Source: Terfezia claveryi (lineage: Eukaryota; Ascomycota; Pezizomycetes; Pezizales; Pezizaceae). Taken from it: a stretch of 64,000 bases of DNA. The translations under genes were made by a program, and so were the position numbers. The stretch lies in NCBI GenBank assembly GCA_015179025.1, contig WHUX01000203.1, forward strand, positions 1 through 64,000, read 5' to 3'. The notes under the pieces are model-generated. The model made no database searches. It was given only the letters and a program-made list of their open reading frames with translations, and was not told where the DNA came from. Shown piece after piece: positions 21,067 through 32,927 of this stretch. The stretch's first letter is position 1, and every line of letters starts with the position of its first letter.

Positions 21067-23322
21067 ATGTCTAACTTGATAGCAACTACGACACAAGGGG
21101 CTGCTGCACCCCTTCACGCGCCAGAGCTCCAGGCAGCTGAGGAACAGGCAGCTCTCCTAGCCGACGTTCTCGCTGAGAAGATTAGTGCACTTGATGTGAC
21201 CTGTGACGATGGATTGTTACCGGCCATGATAGCCCAAGCGTTTCCAATCAACCCAGGATCATTCTATACTCTGACCTTACTCATGTCATGTTGGGATACA
21301 GGTAAGTATAAAGCTACTAGAGCATTTATACCCACCCTGTTTGACTTCCCGGGGCTGACTATGCTTTGCGTTTATACAGTGATGGACTTTGCGGAATCAA
21401 GCATGCCCAAGCAAAAACGTCTACGAAAGGTTGTGACACTTCTCGAAGCTGTGAGTCTCCCAAATACTCCTTATTCTTCCTGCCTACGGATACTACATGA
21501 CTAACTTACTTACTCATGACCTTAGGTCCGAAATCACCACAGCAGCCTCCTAGCAAAGATTACGGCAGACCACAGCAGCCGTTTACACGAGGCCGAAATG
21601 AACTTGGTAAAGATTACGGCCAACAGGGATCACCTAGAAGGCCAGTCAAAGCAGCTGGAAGAACAGTGCAAGAGGTGGGAAGAACAGTGCAAGCAGTGGG
21701 AATTACAATGCCAGCAGTTACGAAAGGACCTTGTTTGGCATCGGTCAACGCTAGATAAATGCCGAATGTCAGTGGAGCATTGGAAGAATTTGTACCAAGA
21801 TAACAAATCCGTGCTATCTGCTCAAGGTAACCCTGTTAGTCGCGCTATAGCCTGGGAAAATGATGAGGTTATTCATGCAAAGGAGATCAATTGGGTAGCA
21901 CATGCCAAGCTCACCCGTTCACAGCAAAATGAAGCACAAGTTGGCATTGCCACTCTACTACAAAAAACGGAAAAAATGACAACAGAGGATGAACTCTACA
22001 AACCCATTAGCACCTTCCTGAATAACCTCAACATTTTTAGAAATCGTGTTAAGATCCTGAATACGTCACAAACGAAATATCTGGCTAGACAGGCACCAGA
22101 CTTTTCCATCTGCATTCCCAGGGTCACCAAACCCCACGCTGCACTTATTCACGGCATAATTGAAGTTAAGAAGCGGGGAGAGGACGTGGACGTAGCTAAG
22201 CACTTGGGGCAGCTTAAGGATTACATGTTAAACCTAATGAGCTCACAATGCGAGAAGGGTCGGATGTCCTTCTGGGGATTCTTGACTAATATGAGCACCA
22301 ATATTTTGGTTGAGATTACAGAACACCGCCATAATGGTTGTTCCATACGCCGAATTACGCAGTATCCACCCATGGAATGGGTGGAAATGATACAGTACAT
22401 CCATAGTACCTGTCAAAGGGAAGGGTGGATTCCTCCTAAGTTACATTTCCGAGACAGCCTAGGTCCTCTTCTGGAACTCATTGCCTGTAATAGCAAATGG
22501 CAGCTGGGAGAGTTTAAAACATTACAGGGCGCTCTATTGCACAGTACCAAAGCACAGTGCATGGTTGTCAAGGTGTCAGTTGGAATACAGGCTGAGAAAT
22601 CACATAAACATGAACTTGATGTGCTTCGGCACTTTCGCAAACTTGGAAACCAACCCACTAGCATCATCAAGCTTGTCTGGGACCCAGCTGCAGATGGGCC
22701 CAGCCGACATCCAGAGAGCCGCATAGAATTTGGGCTTAGCCCTCGTGGGAGGCCATTTAGCCTCGCAATTTTGCGGAAAAGGAGTGATGCCGACACTATG
22801 TTTGCGGAAATCATTGATAGTATTTTCTGGTTACATTCAACAGCACGAATTATTCATAGAGATATTCGCCGTGACAATATTATAATTCATGAAGGTCACC
22901 CAATCATCATCGACTTCGACTGCTCATACAAGCTAAACGCCAGGGATCAGGCCAAAATCACTACCTATGCCGGCGGGTTAATCTGCGTTCCTAAGCGTGT
23001 TGTAAAGAGGGCGATAAATGAGATAGATGCCGGGGGGGATGGTCAAGTGCAGTCAATGAGTTATACTCCAAAAAAAAAGGATGATTTGTTTGCTTTCGTC
23101 ATTCTGGTTATATCCATGATCTTTCCATCGCAGTTCGACAAATTTCCTGTGGAGAGGATAAGTTGGCGTCGGGTGGGTCTTGAGCAATTGCATGGGATGA
23201 TTAAATTTTTTGAGGAATGTAAACGATCTACAGGGTGGGGCAAGTGGTGGGCTCTTGCTAAGAACTGTGATTATGAGGGATTGAAGAGTATTGGTGAGCA
23301 ATACCAGTTTCCGAGTCTTTAG
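21067..23322 (+). CDS. FunK1-type protein kinase with PD-(D/E)xK-like region (kinase gene 1)
   Basis: Three exons, 21067-21301, 21380-21450 and 21526-23322, give a 700-residue protein without defects. Introns: GTAAGT...ACAG (78 bp, CTGAC branch) and GTGAGT...TTAG (75 bp, ACTAAC branch). Residues ~100-160 form a Gln/Glu-rich coiled coil (QLEEQCKRWEEQCKQWELQC). APDFSI (D294) followed by IIEVKKR (E315, K317) matches the core spacing of a PD-(D/E)xK nuclease fold. The C-terminal third is a kinase with IIHRDIRRDN (HRD 546-548), IIIDFDCSY (DFD 565-567 in place of DFG) and TTYAGGLICVP, as in the fungal FunK1 family. Substrates are unknown. Start chosen at the first ATG after a CT-rich promoter. Its paralog lies at 49966-52436. 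The nuclease reading is inferred from a motif only. Confidence 0.85.
21302..21379 (+). other. Intron 1 of kinase gene 1
   Basis: GTAAGT donor, GGCTGAC branch, TACAG acceptor. Splicing joins CWDT to VMDFAESS; the paralog joins ELF to YDIERG at the equivalent place. Confidence 0.8.
21451..21525 (+). other. Intron 2 of kinase gene 1
   Basis: GTGAGT donor, GACTAAC branch, CCTTAG acceptor, phase 0. Splicing joins VVTLLEA to VRNHHSS. The paralog has its second intron at the same position after KRLLED. Confidence 0.8.
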
Positions 23323-23908
23323 GTGACGTATTGGTGGTATGCTAGGCTTAGTTTTGCCGCTGCTGTCTTTGGATAGTTTTTTGCCTAGATAGATGTCTGT
23401 ACATGGACGTTCGCGAAGGTGGAGCAGTGCGTAGAAGGCTTATAAGGTAGGAATTGAAATGAGATATGGTGTACCTTTAGTCCTTGCCTGTACCTGCATT
23501 GAGGCTCTTCACCAAAATATATTTGTCATAACTACGAGGGTCTGATCGAGACTATGTTTGTCCGTCCTTAGCTCATCCCATTTAAGGATCATACTTAGGT
23601 GCCTTCGTCGACCAGACTACGTTTGTCATCACATCAAACCATCTCTCAACAATAGATTCCAGTTTATAATTCCACAATACGATACGAGAGCCACCCGGCT
23701 CCAAATCGACATCAATCGATAGAGCTCTTCATTCTACCCGATATCCATATCCAGCAACTTGTCTCGGACTTTTCCCCCGGCTTTTTGATTCTCGAATTCT
23801 CATGACTTCGTGCAATTCTTCCCAACCGCACCGTACTGACTTCTAGCCATGTCAAAATCTCCAGTCCCTCCCAACAGTGCGAGCCGCCAATACGCAGACA
23901 AACCTCTC
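23323..23908. other. Intergenic 3' of kinase gene 1
   Basis: Presumed 3' UTR and spacer. A short repeated phrase (GACCAGACTACGTTTGTC-like at 23610; GAGACTATGTTTGTCC at 23550) is present. No gene recognised. Confidence 0.3.
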
Positions 23909-23910
23909 TA

Positions 23911-24719
23911 CAGACGACTCTCGTTACAAGCATATCGTCAGGACGGGGGAAAATATGCTAATAACCAATATATGTTTATAGTAAGAGAAATTTATTACTA
24001 CTTGTAAGAAAGCCTGCGGAATAACATCATAAATAGTGAATAGGATATAAATTAAGTAACAGAGAGACATCAGGAAGAGAAGGATGATGCTCCAGAAGGA
24101 GCCAAAAAAAACAGTTATCCTGCGCTGGACATGCTGGTGCCTGGGTTCCATCTCCTGGATCTACATCGGAGGGACCTCGAGGTCTTTTTGGATTGAGAAT
24201 TTTACTGATTTGAGATTGTGGAAGCTCCTTATTGGGGTTTTGTGCTTCAAACCAGCGTTTAATATAGCGCCAGGTAGTCCCCGGGTTTTTGGCAGCATAC
24301 GTTCGGATAGCTTGTCGCTCACTCTCTGATCATGCTTGTCGTTGCGGAACATGTAGAGATCCAAGAGAATTAGGCATTTGAGCTTGTCGAGTAGTCTTGT
24401 TCTTAATATGTTACTATAGATTCAACTTGTACGTTGCTTCATCGGGGTTATTTAACCTAGTCTGGTTGGCACTATTTAACCAGACTAGGGTTATTTCTAG
24501 TCTGGTTAGGTTATTTCTAGTCTGGTTGCACAACCCCTCCATAAGGCAAGGCGCTTCTCTTGTTACAAGCATATGTATGGTGACTAAGCAAAAAAAAATA
24601 AGAATTTTCTGGTAACGAAAATATGCTTATTTGACTGCCGAAGGCACTTGTAACCTAGTCTCGAACCCGACCGCTCCTAGGGAGGCTTGTAACCAATATA
24701 TTGTTATATCTGACATGCT
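23911..24719. mobile_element. TA element of the ACTCTCGATACAAGCATA family, copy I (right end lost)
   Basis: The left end is TA followed by CAGACGACTCTCGTTACAAG. The interior matches element II (27684-28461), including GCGCTTCTCTTGTTACAAGC and GGTGACTAAGC followed by an A-run. Four copies of AGTCTGGTT or its complement are clustered at 24450-24530. The expected right terminus is absent because the MITE at 24720 abuts here. Confidence 0.55.
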
Positions 24720-25186
24720 AGTTAGTGGACATAAGTCTTGGTAAATCCCCAAAACACACCAAAAGTGCCCTTTGTAGACACCTGCATAATCACACTCCCC
24801 TTGAGAATTTTCGAGCGGCTTTTTGGATAGAGTTTGAGCTTGATATGAAGTTTCCATATCCAAATTTATAGGCCTATAGAAGTTCTTCAGCTGCCCTGGT
24901 AATTTTTTGAAATCCTCGCAAACTGAAAAGTTATGAAAACGCGCTATTCCCCATACAGTTTAGCGCTATTTCTACGATTTTGAATTGGCTTCAGTTCTGC
25001 AGACTGCTGTGCCTGCCCAAGACGTTCAACCAGGCTGTAAAAATCAGAGGAAAGACCGTGTGCTTTTCTCTTAAATCTACAATTTTTTTTATGTAATGAT
25101 TTACCGGGCTCAGTTTTTAACATTTTTCACACGATAGCCACTTTTGGTGTGTTTTGGTGTTTTACCAAGACTTATGTCCACTAACT
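24720..25186. mobile_element. 467-bp MITE with ~50-bp TIRs
   Basis: The left end AGTTAGTGGACATAAGTCTT is the perfect reverse complement of the right end AAGACTTATGTCCACTAACT. Pairing continues through the block with ACACACCAAAAGTG. No ORF. A target duplication was not clear, so the superfamily is left open. Confidence 0.75.
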
Positions 25187-25193
25187 GTACATA

Positions 25194-27546
25194 CCGCATT
25201 GATTCGCAAGTAAGAATGCTGTCTTACTTACAAACGGGCGGTCGGGGGTTCCTTAAATTTACTGTCTTACATATGATATGTACTAGCTTAAACACGAAGT
25301 TTTTTTAATTTTTTCGGAAGTCTATACGTCAATGGAGCCTAAGGATATGAGACGGACCCGATCCCTCATCTTAGAAGATTCGGTACACCCTTGGGACAAC
25401 GGGTTACATAAACGTCCTGCCTTCCGAACCTAAGAAACAATATAACAGAAATAACCCCTTCCTCCTCCGCCACGCCCACTGACCGGCCAACACCCCCTAA
25501 CGAAGATGCCTCCACCCCCACGCCCACCCCGGCCCTCCCCTTTGACAAATGAAATCTAACCTCCGAGCAGGCAAGATCAAGGTTCGAGAAGAACGTCTCA
25601 ACCAGATCTACCATATATTCTTCCCCTCCGTCTTTAATCTTCTTTAACCACCTCTTCCGGTCATCCATCTCCTACCAACTGCCCCACCTCCTGCCGATTT
25701 CTTCCCCGCGTGGACACACCAAGGCTACGTGCTTGCCATTCTCCACCTTTCGGCCAAATGTCCTACACATCGGGTCAACAGAATTGTCCAACTTATTCCG
25801 CCAGGCTTGTAGGTTGCCTTTCCCGGTCCTGCAGTGGACATAATTACCTCGTGCTTTCCGCTCCCACCTGACTATCCTACCCCCCCTGGTCCCACCACTC
25901 TTCTTCCTATCTCTCTTCTCCGTTTCCACTCCTGCTTGAGACCTCCCTCCGTAATCAATGGTTCTGGAGGGTATAGCTCTTCTGCCCCTGCTTTTGCCAA
26001 AAAGTCCGCTCTCTCATTCGAATATTCCTAGGAATATCTACGTGGACCTTAACCCAACCAATTCTAACTGCTGTGGGCCCAAGGATATCCTGCCTTTTTC
26101 TAATCTCTACAACAGCAGACCCTAAGTCTGCCATTCTTGCTTTCCCTTTTTTCCCTGCCTTTCTAACTGCTGCCATCGCTGCCTAAGAGTCTGTTAGGAG
26201 AAGGAGCTTCCAATCCAACGGGCTATTTGATAGAGCTCTCGAAAGCTCAGCTATCTCCCTATACCAAACTGTACACATTCTACCCAGGCCGGTACTCCCT
26301 CTAACTCTTGCCTCCTTCTGAACACCAGCCAACTCTAACTCTTCCTTCTACACTCATACTCGCATCTGAGTATACTACCACCACATCATCTATCATCTCC
26401 TCAATCCTCCTGTCCATCTATCTGATTCCACATATTTAGACAGACCCAGGTCGATAATCAGGATATCAGTGACTGGAACAACTACCCCGATACTCAATAT
26501 CTCGTTCCCATCCTCCTTTAGACTCCTTACCTTACTCAAAATAGCTGTCATTACCGATACGAAGCTATCTTCCTATTGATAGGGTTTGCTGAAGTCATCC
26601 CATGACCTTCCCCTCTCCTCATTCTTCCCTCCGTCTGTCTTCCAGAGATCCCCAAGTACTGAAGGGTCTCTTATCAACTTTCCTGCTAGCCTTGCTTGAG
26701 CTGCATCCAAGACCATTCTTGGGGATTCTACTCCTGCAATCTGACTAACAAGTTCCCTCCTAGACCCACGTGTTGCGTTTTCACATTTCTTGAGGGATTG
26801 GTACTGGAGCTTCTCAAATTCCTCCTCCCACTCTTCCTGTTCCCTCTATCCTAGCTCCGCTCCCCACAAAGCTACCGCTCTTATCATTCCTGTATAAGCC
26901 ATTCTCCAACTATTCGCACTAATCCCCTAGCTCGAGTTACCCAAGCCACTGAGTTTTGCCAGTAACCTCCTAGCCTTCATAACCTTCATAACCCTCTCCT
27001 TCCAATGTTTAAACACGAAGCACTGTCTTGTAAAAGAATTTCCGGGGCGGTAAAAAAAAAAATTCCGGAACAGCTCCGACAGTGGTATAATTGGTAACTA
27101 GTTACACGATCTCCTCCCCAAGCGTAATCATAGCATATTGAAAAGCCTCTTCTTGAGTAATAAAATTGCCCTGCTCCTTTATCACGTCCATCCACCTCCT
27201 CATCATCATCTAAAATCTCAAGGTCGGAACCTTCATCTTCTGTGTCCGCTTGCCAGAGTTCTGCAGTTGCAAAACAGAGGTTGCACGAGGTCTTTGGGTT
27301 GTTGTGTTTGCGCATTGGGTCAAGCACGAGGTGCCAGTGGAATTGACATTGGTACAAGTGATGGTGATGCGTGAAGGATACTGGCTGCACCAGTCAATGT
27401 CGACAGACATTACTATACACTGTGTATTTACTATCCTATAAGAAAAATTTGCTTTCTTATACACAATTCGGATATCTCGGACAAAATTAGGCTGTTTTAC
27501 CCCTGTCTTATATACAAATACTGTCCCGCTGGTACTATTAATACGG
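25194..27546. mobile_element. TA-flanked DNA transposon split by a LINE
   Basis: The left end CCGCATTGAT and right end ATTAATACGG are near-inverted repeats, each next to TA (25192-25193, 27547-27548). The DNA on the two sides of the LINE (25194-25299 and 27009-27546) is colinear with the uninterrupted relative at 60075-60672. The right part encodes on minus an acidic stretch (ADTEDEGSDLEILDDDEEVD) that may be the C-terminus of a transposase, from 27390 downward. Confidence 0.6.
25300..27008 (-). mobile_element. LINE copy 2, 5'-truncated, with 12-bp target duplication
   Basis: TTAAACACGAAG occurs immediately outside both ends (25288-25299 and 27009-27020), a classic non-LTR target duplication. 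The T-run on plus at the left end is the poly-A tail of a minus-strand element. Reading minus, the order is RT remnant (about 26960-26250), RNase H (about 26200-25955: AAVRKAGKKGK, WVKVHVDIP), zinc motif (DPMC...CPRG with one Cys changed to Phe-Gly, about 25760) and 3' UTR. Several stops and shifts make it inactive. Confidence 0.85.
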
Positions 27547-27683
27547 TATTAGCATAACGTCGGGAAGCTAGTGCTGAGGATAAAAAAGAGAAGGGAGAAG
27601 AAGAAAGTGAAATGGGTTAAGTGGATCGGCATTATTATGGATGAGGGCCAAACGTTCAAAATGTACTGGAAAAGCAGGATCTA

Positions 27684-28461
27684 CAGAGGACTCTCGATAC
27701 AAGCATATCGTTCGGACCGGGAGAAGTATGCTTGTAACCAAGATATACTTACAGTAAGAGAAAATAGGTAACTATGGAATAGTGCTGTCTAGCGGTAGGA
27801 GATGTTGCGGAATAGGCTTACCAATACAAGTAGAGCATACAAACAACAAATAGCTAAATGAGAGTAGGTGTGGAGACCAGAATGTCAAGGAGAGAAGGCG
27901 GCGGAGGCACTCCCCGGAGGCACCAGAAAGTCATTGATCTTCTGTTGAATTTCTAGAGTCTTTATGCGTTTTTTCTCTCGCTATAGAATATCTTGTAGCT
28001 CCCTGATATTAGCTGCCGGATCAGCTAGAAGAGAAAACAGGAGTAATCCTTCAATATATGCGAGAGCCATATGTCCCCAGGTCGACTTGGGATTTTCTGC
28101 GGATTTTCTTCGGCATGTGTCTTTGTCTTGATGCTCAAGCTCCAATCATTCCTGACGCTGCTGGACAACAGAAGGTTTGGAAGAAGAGGCCATTGTTGTT
28201 GTTATGATATGTGGTTGTGTATATTGTCTCCAGAGATGTGATGTTACAGGGTGATTTTAGTCTGGTTAGGGTGATTTCATATCGATAAGTGACTATTTGT
28301 AGTTTAGCGCTTCTCTTGATACCATATGTATAGTGACTAAGTGAAAAAAATAAGAATATTCTTGTATCCAAAATATGCTTATTTACTATGTGGGACCAAT
28401 GAATGTATACTTGTAACCAATATATGCTAGTATCTAGTATGCTTGTATCCAGAGTCCTCTG
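27684..28461. mobile_element. TA element II, 778 bp, ACTCTCGATACAAGCATA family
   Basis: Left TIR: CAGAGGACTCTCGATACAAG. The right end, reverse-complemented, reads CAGAGGACTCTGGATACAAG. TA lies on both sides (27682-27683, 28462-28463). The interior is homologous to copy I but has no intact transposase. CAG-start TIRs with TA targets fit the Tc1/mariner-pogo group. Confidence 0.7.
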
Positions 28462-28463
28462 TA

Positions 28464-28859
28464 GAAGGCTCAGAGGTGGCTCGGATAGCTAAAGGGGCTA
28501 GAGAATTCAATCTGGAGAATAAGTGCTAACGGCTGGAGGGCGGCTTCTACGGGGATAATTATGGTGGATACACTATCAGGTTCAGAATTGGGCAGGAGGG
28601 GCCAAAAGGATTGGAAGGAAGAGTTCAAAAAACTACAATGTATAGACAGAACATGGGAATAAGGCATGACTATAAACCTATTCTATTACCACAGTTCTAA
28701 TACCGCTATCTACTCATACTGCTATCTATTGATTCATACCACTATAGTTAGAGCAATGACACTTCAGGACGCCGAAAGTGGGCCGTTATGGGTAGTTTGG
28801 ATCTTCTTAGTGCTTGCCTCATATTTAAGCTTCACTATTAGTCTCATGCTAAGCTTCTA
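28464..28859. other. Spacer before the large TIR element
   Basis: AT-rich. A 66-codon frame at 28666-28866 with hydrophobic stretches crosses the TIR boundary and has no support. Nothing recognised. Confidence 0.25.
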
Positions 28860-28908
28860 TGAGTAAAGTTAGCTTTACATTTGCTAAGAAGAGTCATGGT
28901 TCTTTATG
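28860..28908 (+). repeat. Left terminal inverted repeat of the large element
   Basis: About 48 bp, containing TTTGCTAAGAAGAGTCATGG and ending GGTTCTTTATG. It pairs with 45168-45216. Confidence 0.6.
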
Positions 28909-29000
28909 TATTTTTTGTTAGCTAAGTGTAACGGATTTGAGCCCACATGTAAATTTCCTTTCTGATATCAACTATAAGACTAAATATCAGAGCTAGTCTC

Positions 29001-32000
29001 ATGCCACCACAGCCAACAAATAAACCCAAAATCTCTAACAAGCCCAAAATGAATCGATTTGTGATCCCTATCCATACCAGCATCCATATCAAGCCTAAGA
29101 GTGTTATTGGCTATGGCTCTGACTTGTTGGCGAACATTTCAATTCAGGAATGTAGGTGGTTTCAAGCAGACTGCTACCCCCTTGAGACAATCGGTGGTCA
29201 TCAAGCATGAGTTTCATAATGATGATATCGATACGGATAAAGACCCTACTGTATTGACCATTTGTGGAGGACCTTAATCTAAAAGGCTTAAGACTGAAGT
29301 AAAAGGAGGAGGTAGAGGAAAGGTTGTGAATAAGAAAGCCACACCAAAAAAAATCCATAAAGGTAATGATCCAGAAAGCTGCCTTATAGTGCTACAGAAA
29401 GTGAAAGGGATCGCCACAGTAAAGGATATGGCTGTATACATTCCCAATGATTTTAGAGCCCTTACTGACGCATTTCTGCAAAACGTCAGTGCATAGGCTT
29501 TGAAGGGTTTAGCCACCTTCTACTTCAGGAGGGTGATGGTATGCATGCTATAGTTAGAACCTGAACAGTGTGACAAACTTTTGAAAATTCCCATACCTGG
29601 GTAAATATCTCTGGAAATGATCGAAAGCCTCATTACTCCAATAGCTAAGAGCTACCTTTATTATCTAAAGATTTAGAAGATAGCACATAATAACTATGTA
29701 GATGATATGATGCATCAGATGTATGAAACCATGCCCAATGCCCAAATCACTCATGTCATATCTTCCGATGCTATATTTAGGGATACCATCGACATTGCTT
29801 ATGCTGACCTTGAGTTGTTGTAGAAATGCTACACCCCAACTGTAGCCGATGAGCTATTTGATGATGGAATAAGACTAGACTGTATAGACATTACGTTGAA
29901 GGCATGGTTTGATTATACTCTTAGTATCACTTACATTAATCTTCAATATCACATAGAGTTGTTCTAGAAGTCGGAAGGATATATCAACAACCATGGGCGG
30001 TTGGAGTTTCTTAAGATATAAAAGATAAAGAACTACTACATAGGAAGAGGACCTATGAAGATTATTCCACCAGGAGATATCCCCCCTATGACAAACAACT
30101 CACTCATGTCACAAAAGGAGTAGGTTACCTTCCATGGCGGGAAAGATAGTAAGGAAGAGAAGACCCTCATAAAGGTCATAGATAAGCATTTCAATAGTTT
30201 CTATACCTAGGTGCATCCTCTAGAACTGACAGAGTCATTAGTGAGGGTACATGAACTAGGGAACTCCAAAAAATTCGCAGAGGAAGATATAGAGGAGGTA
30301 TTAAATGACTTGAATATGAGTCCATTTCTTTTGGTATAAAATGATTCAATGCCTATATGTGAGTAAATGAGTACCAATGTCTAATCTAATAATGAATACT
30401 AACAAATTGGGTTTGTGTAAGGAAGTCATATTCCATTTCCCAATAAAATATAACTCCCGTTACATACCAACTTTTAACCTAGTGGAATAAGATATTATCA
30501 GGCCGCCAGCGTCGGCCAGCAGATGATAATAAAGGTATAGTAACTCATGTATTTCATTAAAGTAATGAACGTAACTCATTGGAAGGGTCACACGATACTT
30601 ATAGTTCTATTTCCTAGTAGTTTCTAGCAGTTTCTATCATGTTGATTTCAAATCATGTAATGGGTCAGATGATGGCGCACTAACCCAGTACTGCCCTAGC
30701 ACTGCCCCACTCTAGACAGTATATAGTCCCCTAAATTCCCCTCAGTTGGAGGAGCGTTCAAGTCAGTTCAAGTCAGTTCAAGCCAGTGATAGAAACAGAA
30801 ACAGTATAGTAGAAATAATAATAGTATTGAGCTATTAATTCTGGGCACTTTATGGGCCCGTCTCCCTCTATGTTTCAATAACAAGTTATAGGCCGGTCGG
30901 GCCTACCTTCTACAACTAGAGCAACAATAGAATATATACAGCAAGATATACTTAAACAGAAGCTATAGGTTCCATGCACCTATAGTTTGCTGTAGTAAAC
31001 TCTAGTACTGCCACCCGGCAGTAGAGAGTTGCTTATGAAGCACGCCACCTTACTTTACATTTTTTAATAGGACATAGTACTTTATTATTTAAGTCTCAAA
31101 TGGTAACAATCATTAGCAAGCTTGTATAAAAAGTAATAGACGTATCTACCTCTATTACAATAGTATAAAGTGTTATAACTAAACTCGAGACAAAGAGTTT
31201 ATTATAATAGCTAAAGGTTACAATAAAAAGTACTTGTCAATAGTAAGTTATTAAGTATACAACTTATACTTCAAGATTTAGATATATATTTAAAGACTTG
31301 GTTCCTCTTTGCTAAAGTCAGACTTAGTTTCTCTTCACCAAAGTCAGTACAATTGAATTAGTTACTCAATTGTAAGGTCCCACATTTCCTGGTAATATGT
31401 GACAAACTTAATAACTTGTATTGGAAAGGTTGGAGGCCTGACCGAACAGTTATTTATTATTGTGTGGTATCAACAAATCTTATCAGTATAATAACATATA
31501 TTCAAACAACAACTTACGACAAGGTAAAGCTTTAATTTTTAAGAGTAGGACTCTCTTTTTTGAGGGAGCCATATAAGGAAGTCACATTCCATTTCCCAAT
31601 GAAATATAACTCCCGTTACATACTAACTTTTAACCTAGTGGAATAAGATATTATTAGGCCGCCAGCGTCGGCCAGCAGATGATAATAAAGGTATAGTAAC
31701 TCATGTATTTCATTAAAGTAATGAACGTAACTTATTGGAAGGGTCACGCGATACTTATAGTTCTATTTCCTAGTAGTTTCTAGCAGTTTCTATCATGTTG
31801 AATTCAAATCATGTAATGGGTCAGATGATGGCGCACTGCCCCAGCACTGCTCTAGCACTGCCCCACTCAGGACAGTATATAGTCCCCTGAATTCCCCTCA
31901 GTTGGAGGAGCGTTCAAGTCAGTTCAAGTCAGTTCAAGCCAGTGATAGAAACAGAAACAGTATAGTAGAAATAATAATAGTATTGAGCTATTAATTCTGG

Positions 32001-32927
32001 GCCCTTTATGGGCCGGTCTCCCTCTATATACTAATAACAAGTTATAGGCCAGTCGGGCCTACCTTCTACAACTAGAGCGACAATAGAATATATACAGCAA
32101 GATATACTTAAACAGAAGCTATAGGTTCCGTGCACCTATAGTTTGCTGTAGTAAACTCTAGTACTGCTACCCGGTAGTAGAGAGTTGGTTATGAAGCACG
32201 CCGCCTTACTTTACAGTTTGGTCTAGTAGAGGTGCCAATGCCTGTATTCAGTAGGAATGAATTAGTAGAACAAGGTTGTCTCTATGTACAATTAACAACT
32301 CTGGGTTTACGTGAGCTGGTTATTTATCGTAAGCAGCTTGAGTACGAATATCTGGGGGAGGTCATGGGGGAGCTGGTATAGTGAAGGAGTGCAATCCAAG
32401 AGAGGATTTAACAAATGAGAGCTATAGCTGAGAAGAAGAGGGTCTGCTAGATGAAGTTATTGCATATGGAGAAGAAAATTGAGGAAGAGATGGGATTGGT
32501 TTGGCAAGAGGTGACTAGGACTAAGGAATGAGAAGCTAAAAAGGAACTACTTACTAAGAGTATCTAAGCGAATCCTATTAGTATAACTGTTAAGTCTAGT
32601 GATAGTATGTTGGGGTATAGTAGGATAAGGCTTAGGTATATCCCTAGTATACCTAATCTTAAGAAAGGGTCTAGTTCCATTTCTCAATCAAGTGTGAGAG
32701 AGGTCAAAGTAGAGAACGCTAATGTTTGGAAGTCTGTTCCAAGGGAGGAGTTGAAGGGTATATATAAGAATAACATATTGGGAACTTCGTCTAAAATAGA
32801 TGCTGGAGATGATGCTTATGCTTCTGATAGTGATAACAGAATGGGGAATACTAGTGATAATAATGATAATCTTAAGCCCTCTGATCTCTAAGATGAGGAT
32901 ACTTTTGCTGACTGTTCAGACATCTAA
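29001..32927 (+). pseudogene. ORF1: large unrecognised protein, split by a TRIM and many stops
   Basis: It starts MPPQPTNKPKISNKPK (29001). After one frameshift near 29200-29270 a single frame runs from 29272 to the TRIM and, once the TRIM and one GTTTG are removed, continues in the same register to 32927. Around 20 stops interrupt it, mostly TAG/TAA that could be former CAG/CAA. Visible features are a basic N-terminus (KTEVKGGGRGKVVNKKATPK), middle segments such as YNDLELL-type leucine-rich stretches, a charged helix (KKIEEEMGLVWQEVTRTKE) suggesting coiled coil, and an Asp/Ser-rich tail (DAGDDAYASDSDNRMG). No family was recognised; a nucleic-acid-binding or Gag-like protein is only a guess. 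Confidence 0.5.
30416..32215 (+). mobile_element. TRIM-like miniature LTR retroelement, 1.8 kb
   Basis: Two 644-bp direct repeats (30416-31059 and 31572-32215), starting TGTAAGGAAGTCATATTCC (second copy TATAAGG) and ending CCTTACTTTACA, flank only 512 bp of non-coding internal sequence. A perfect GTTTG duplication borders it (30411-30415, 32216-32220). A purine-containing stretch (TGAGGGAGCC) precedes the second repeat. No primer site was recognised. The element interrupts ORF1; removing it restores frame. Gene content is nil, so it depended on proteins from elsewhere. Confidence 0.88.

Noticed and set aside
22413..22814. 133-codon minus ORF inside kinase gene 1
   Set aside because: Antisense shadow with no features of its own.
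24655..24700. Possible tRNA from TCGAACCCGACCGCTCC
   Set aside because: No cloverleaf arms or acceptor pairing could be drawn around it.
29104..29516. Minus-strand ORFs opposite ORF1
   Set aside because: Shadows; the plus frame is continuous over 3 kb once nonsense codons and the TRIM are discounted.
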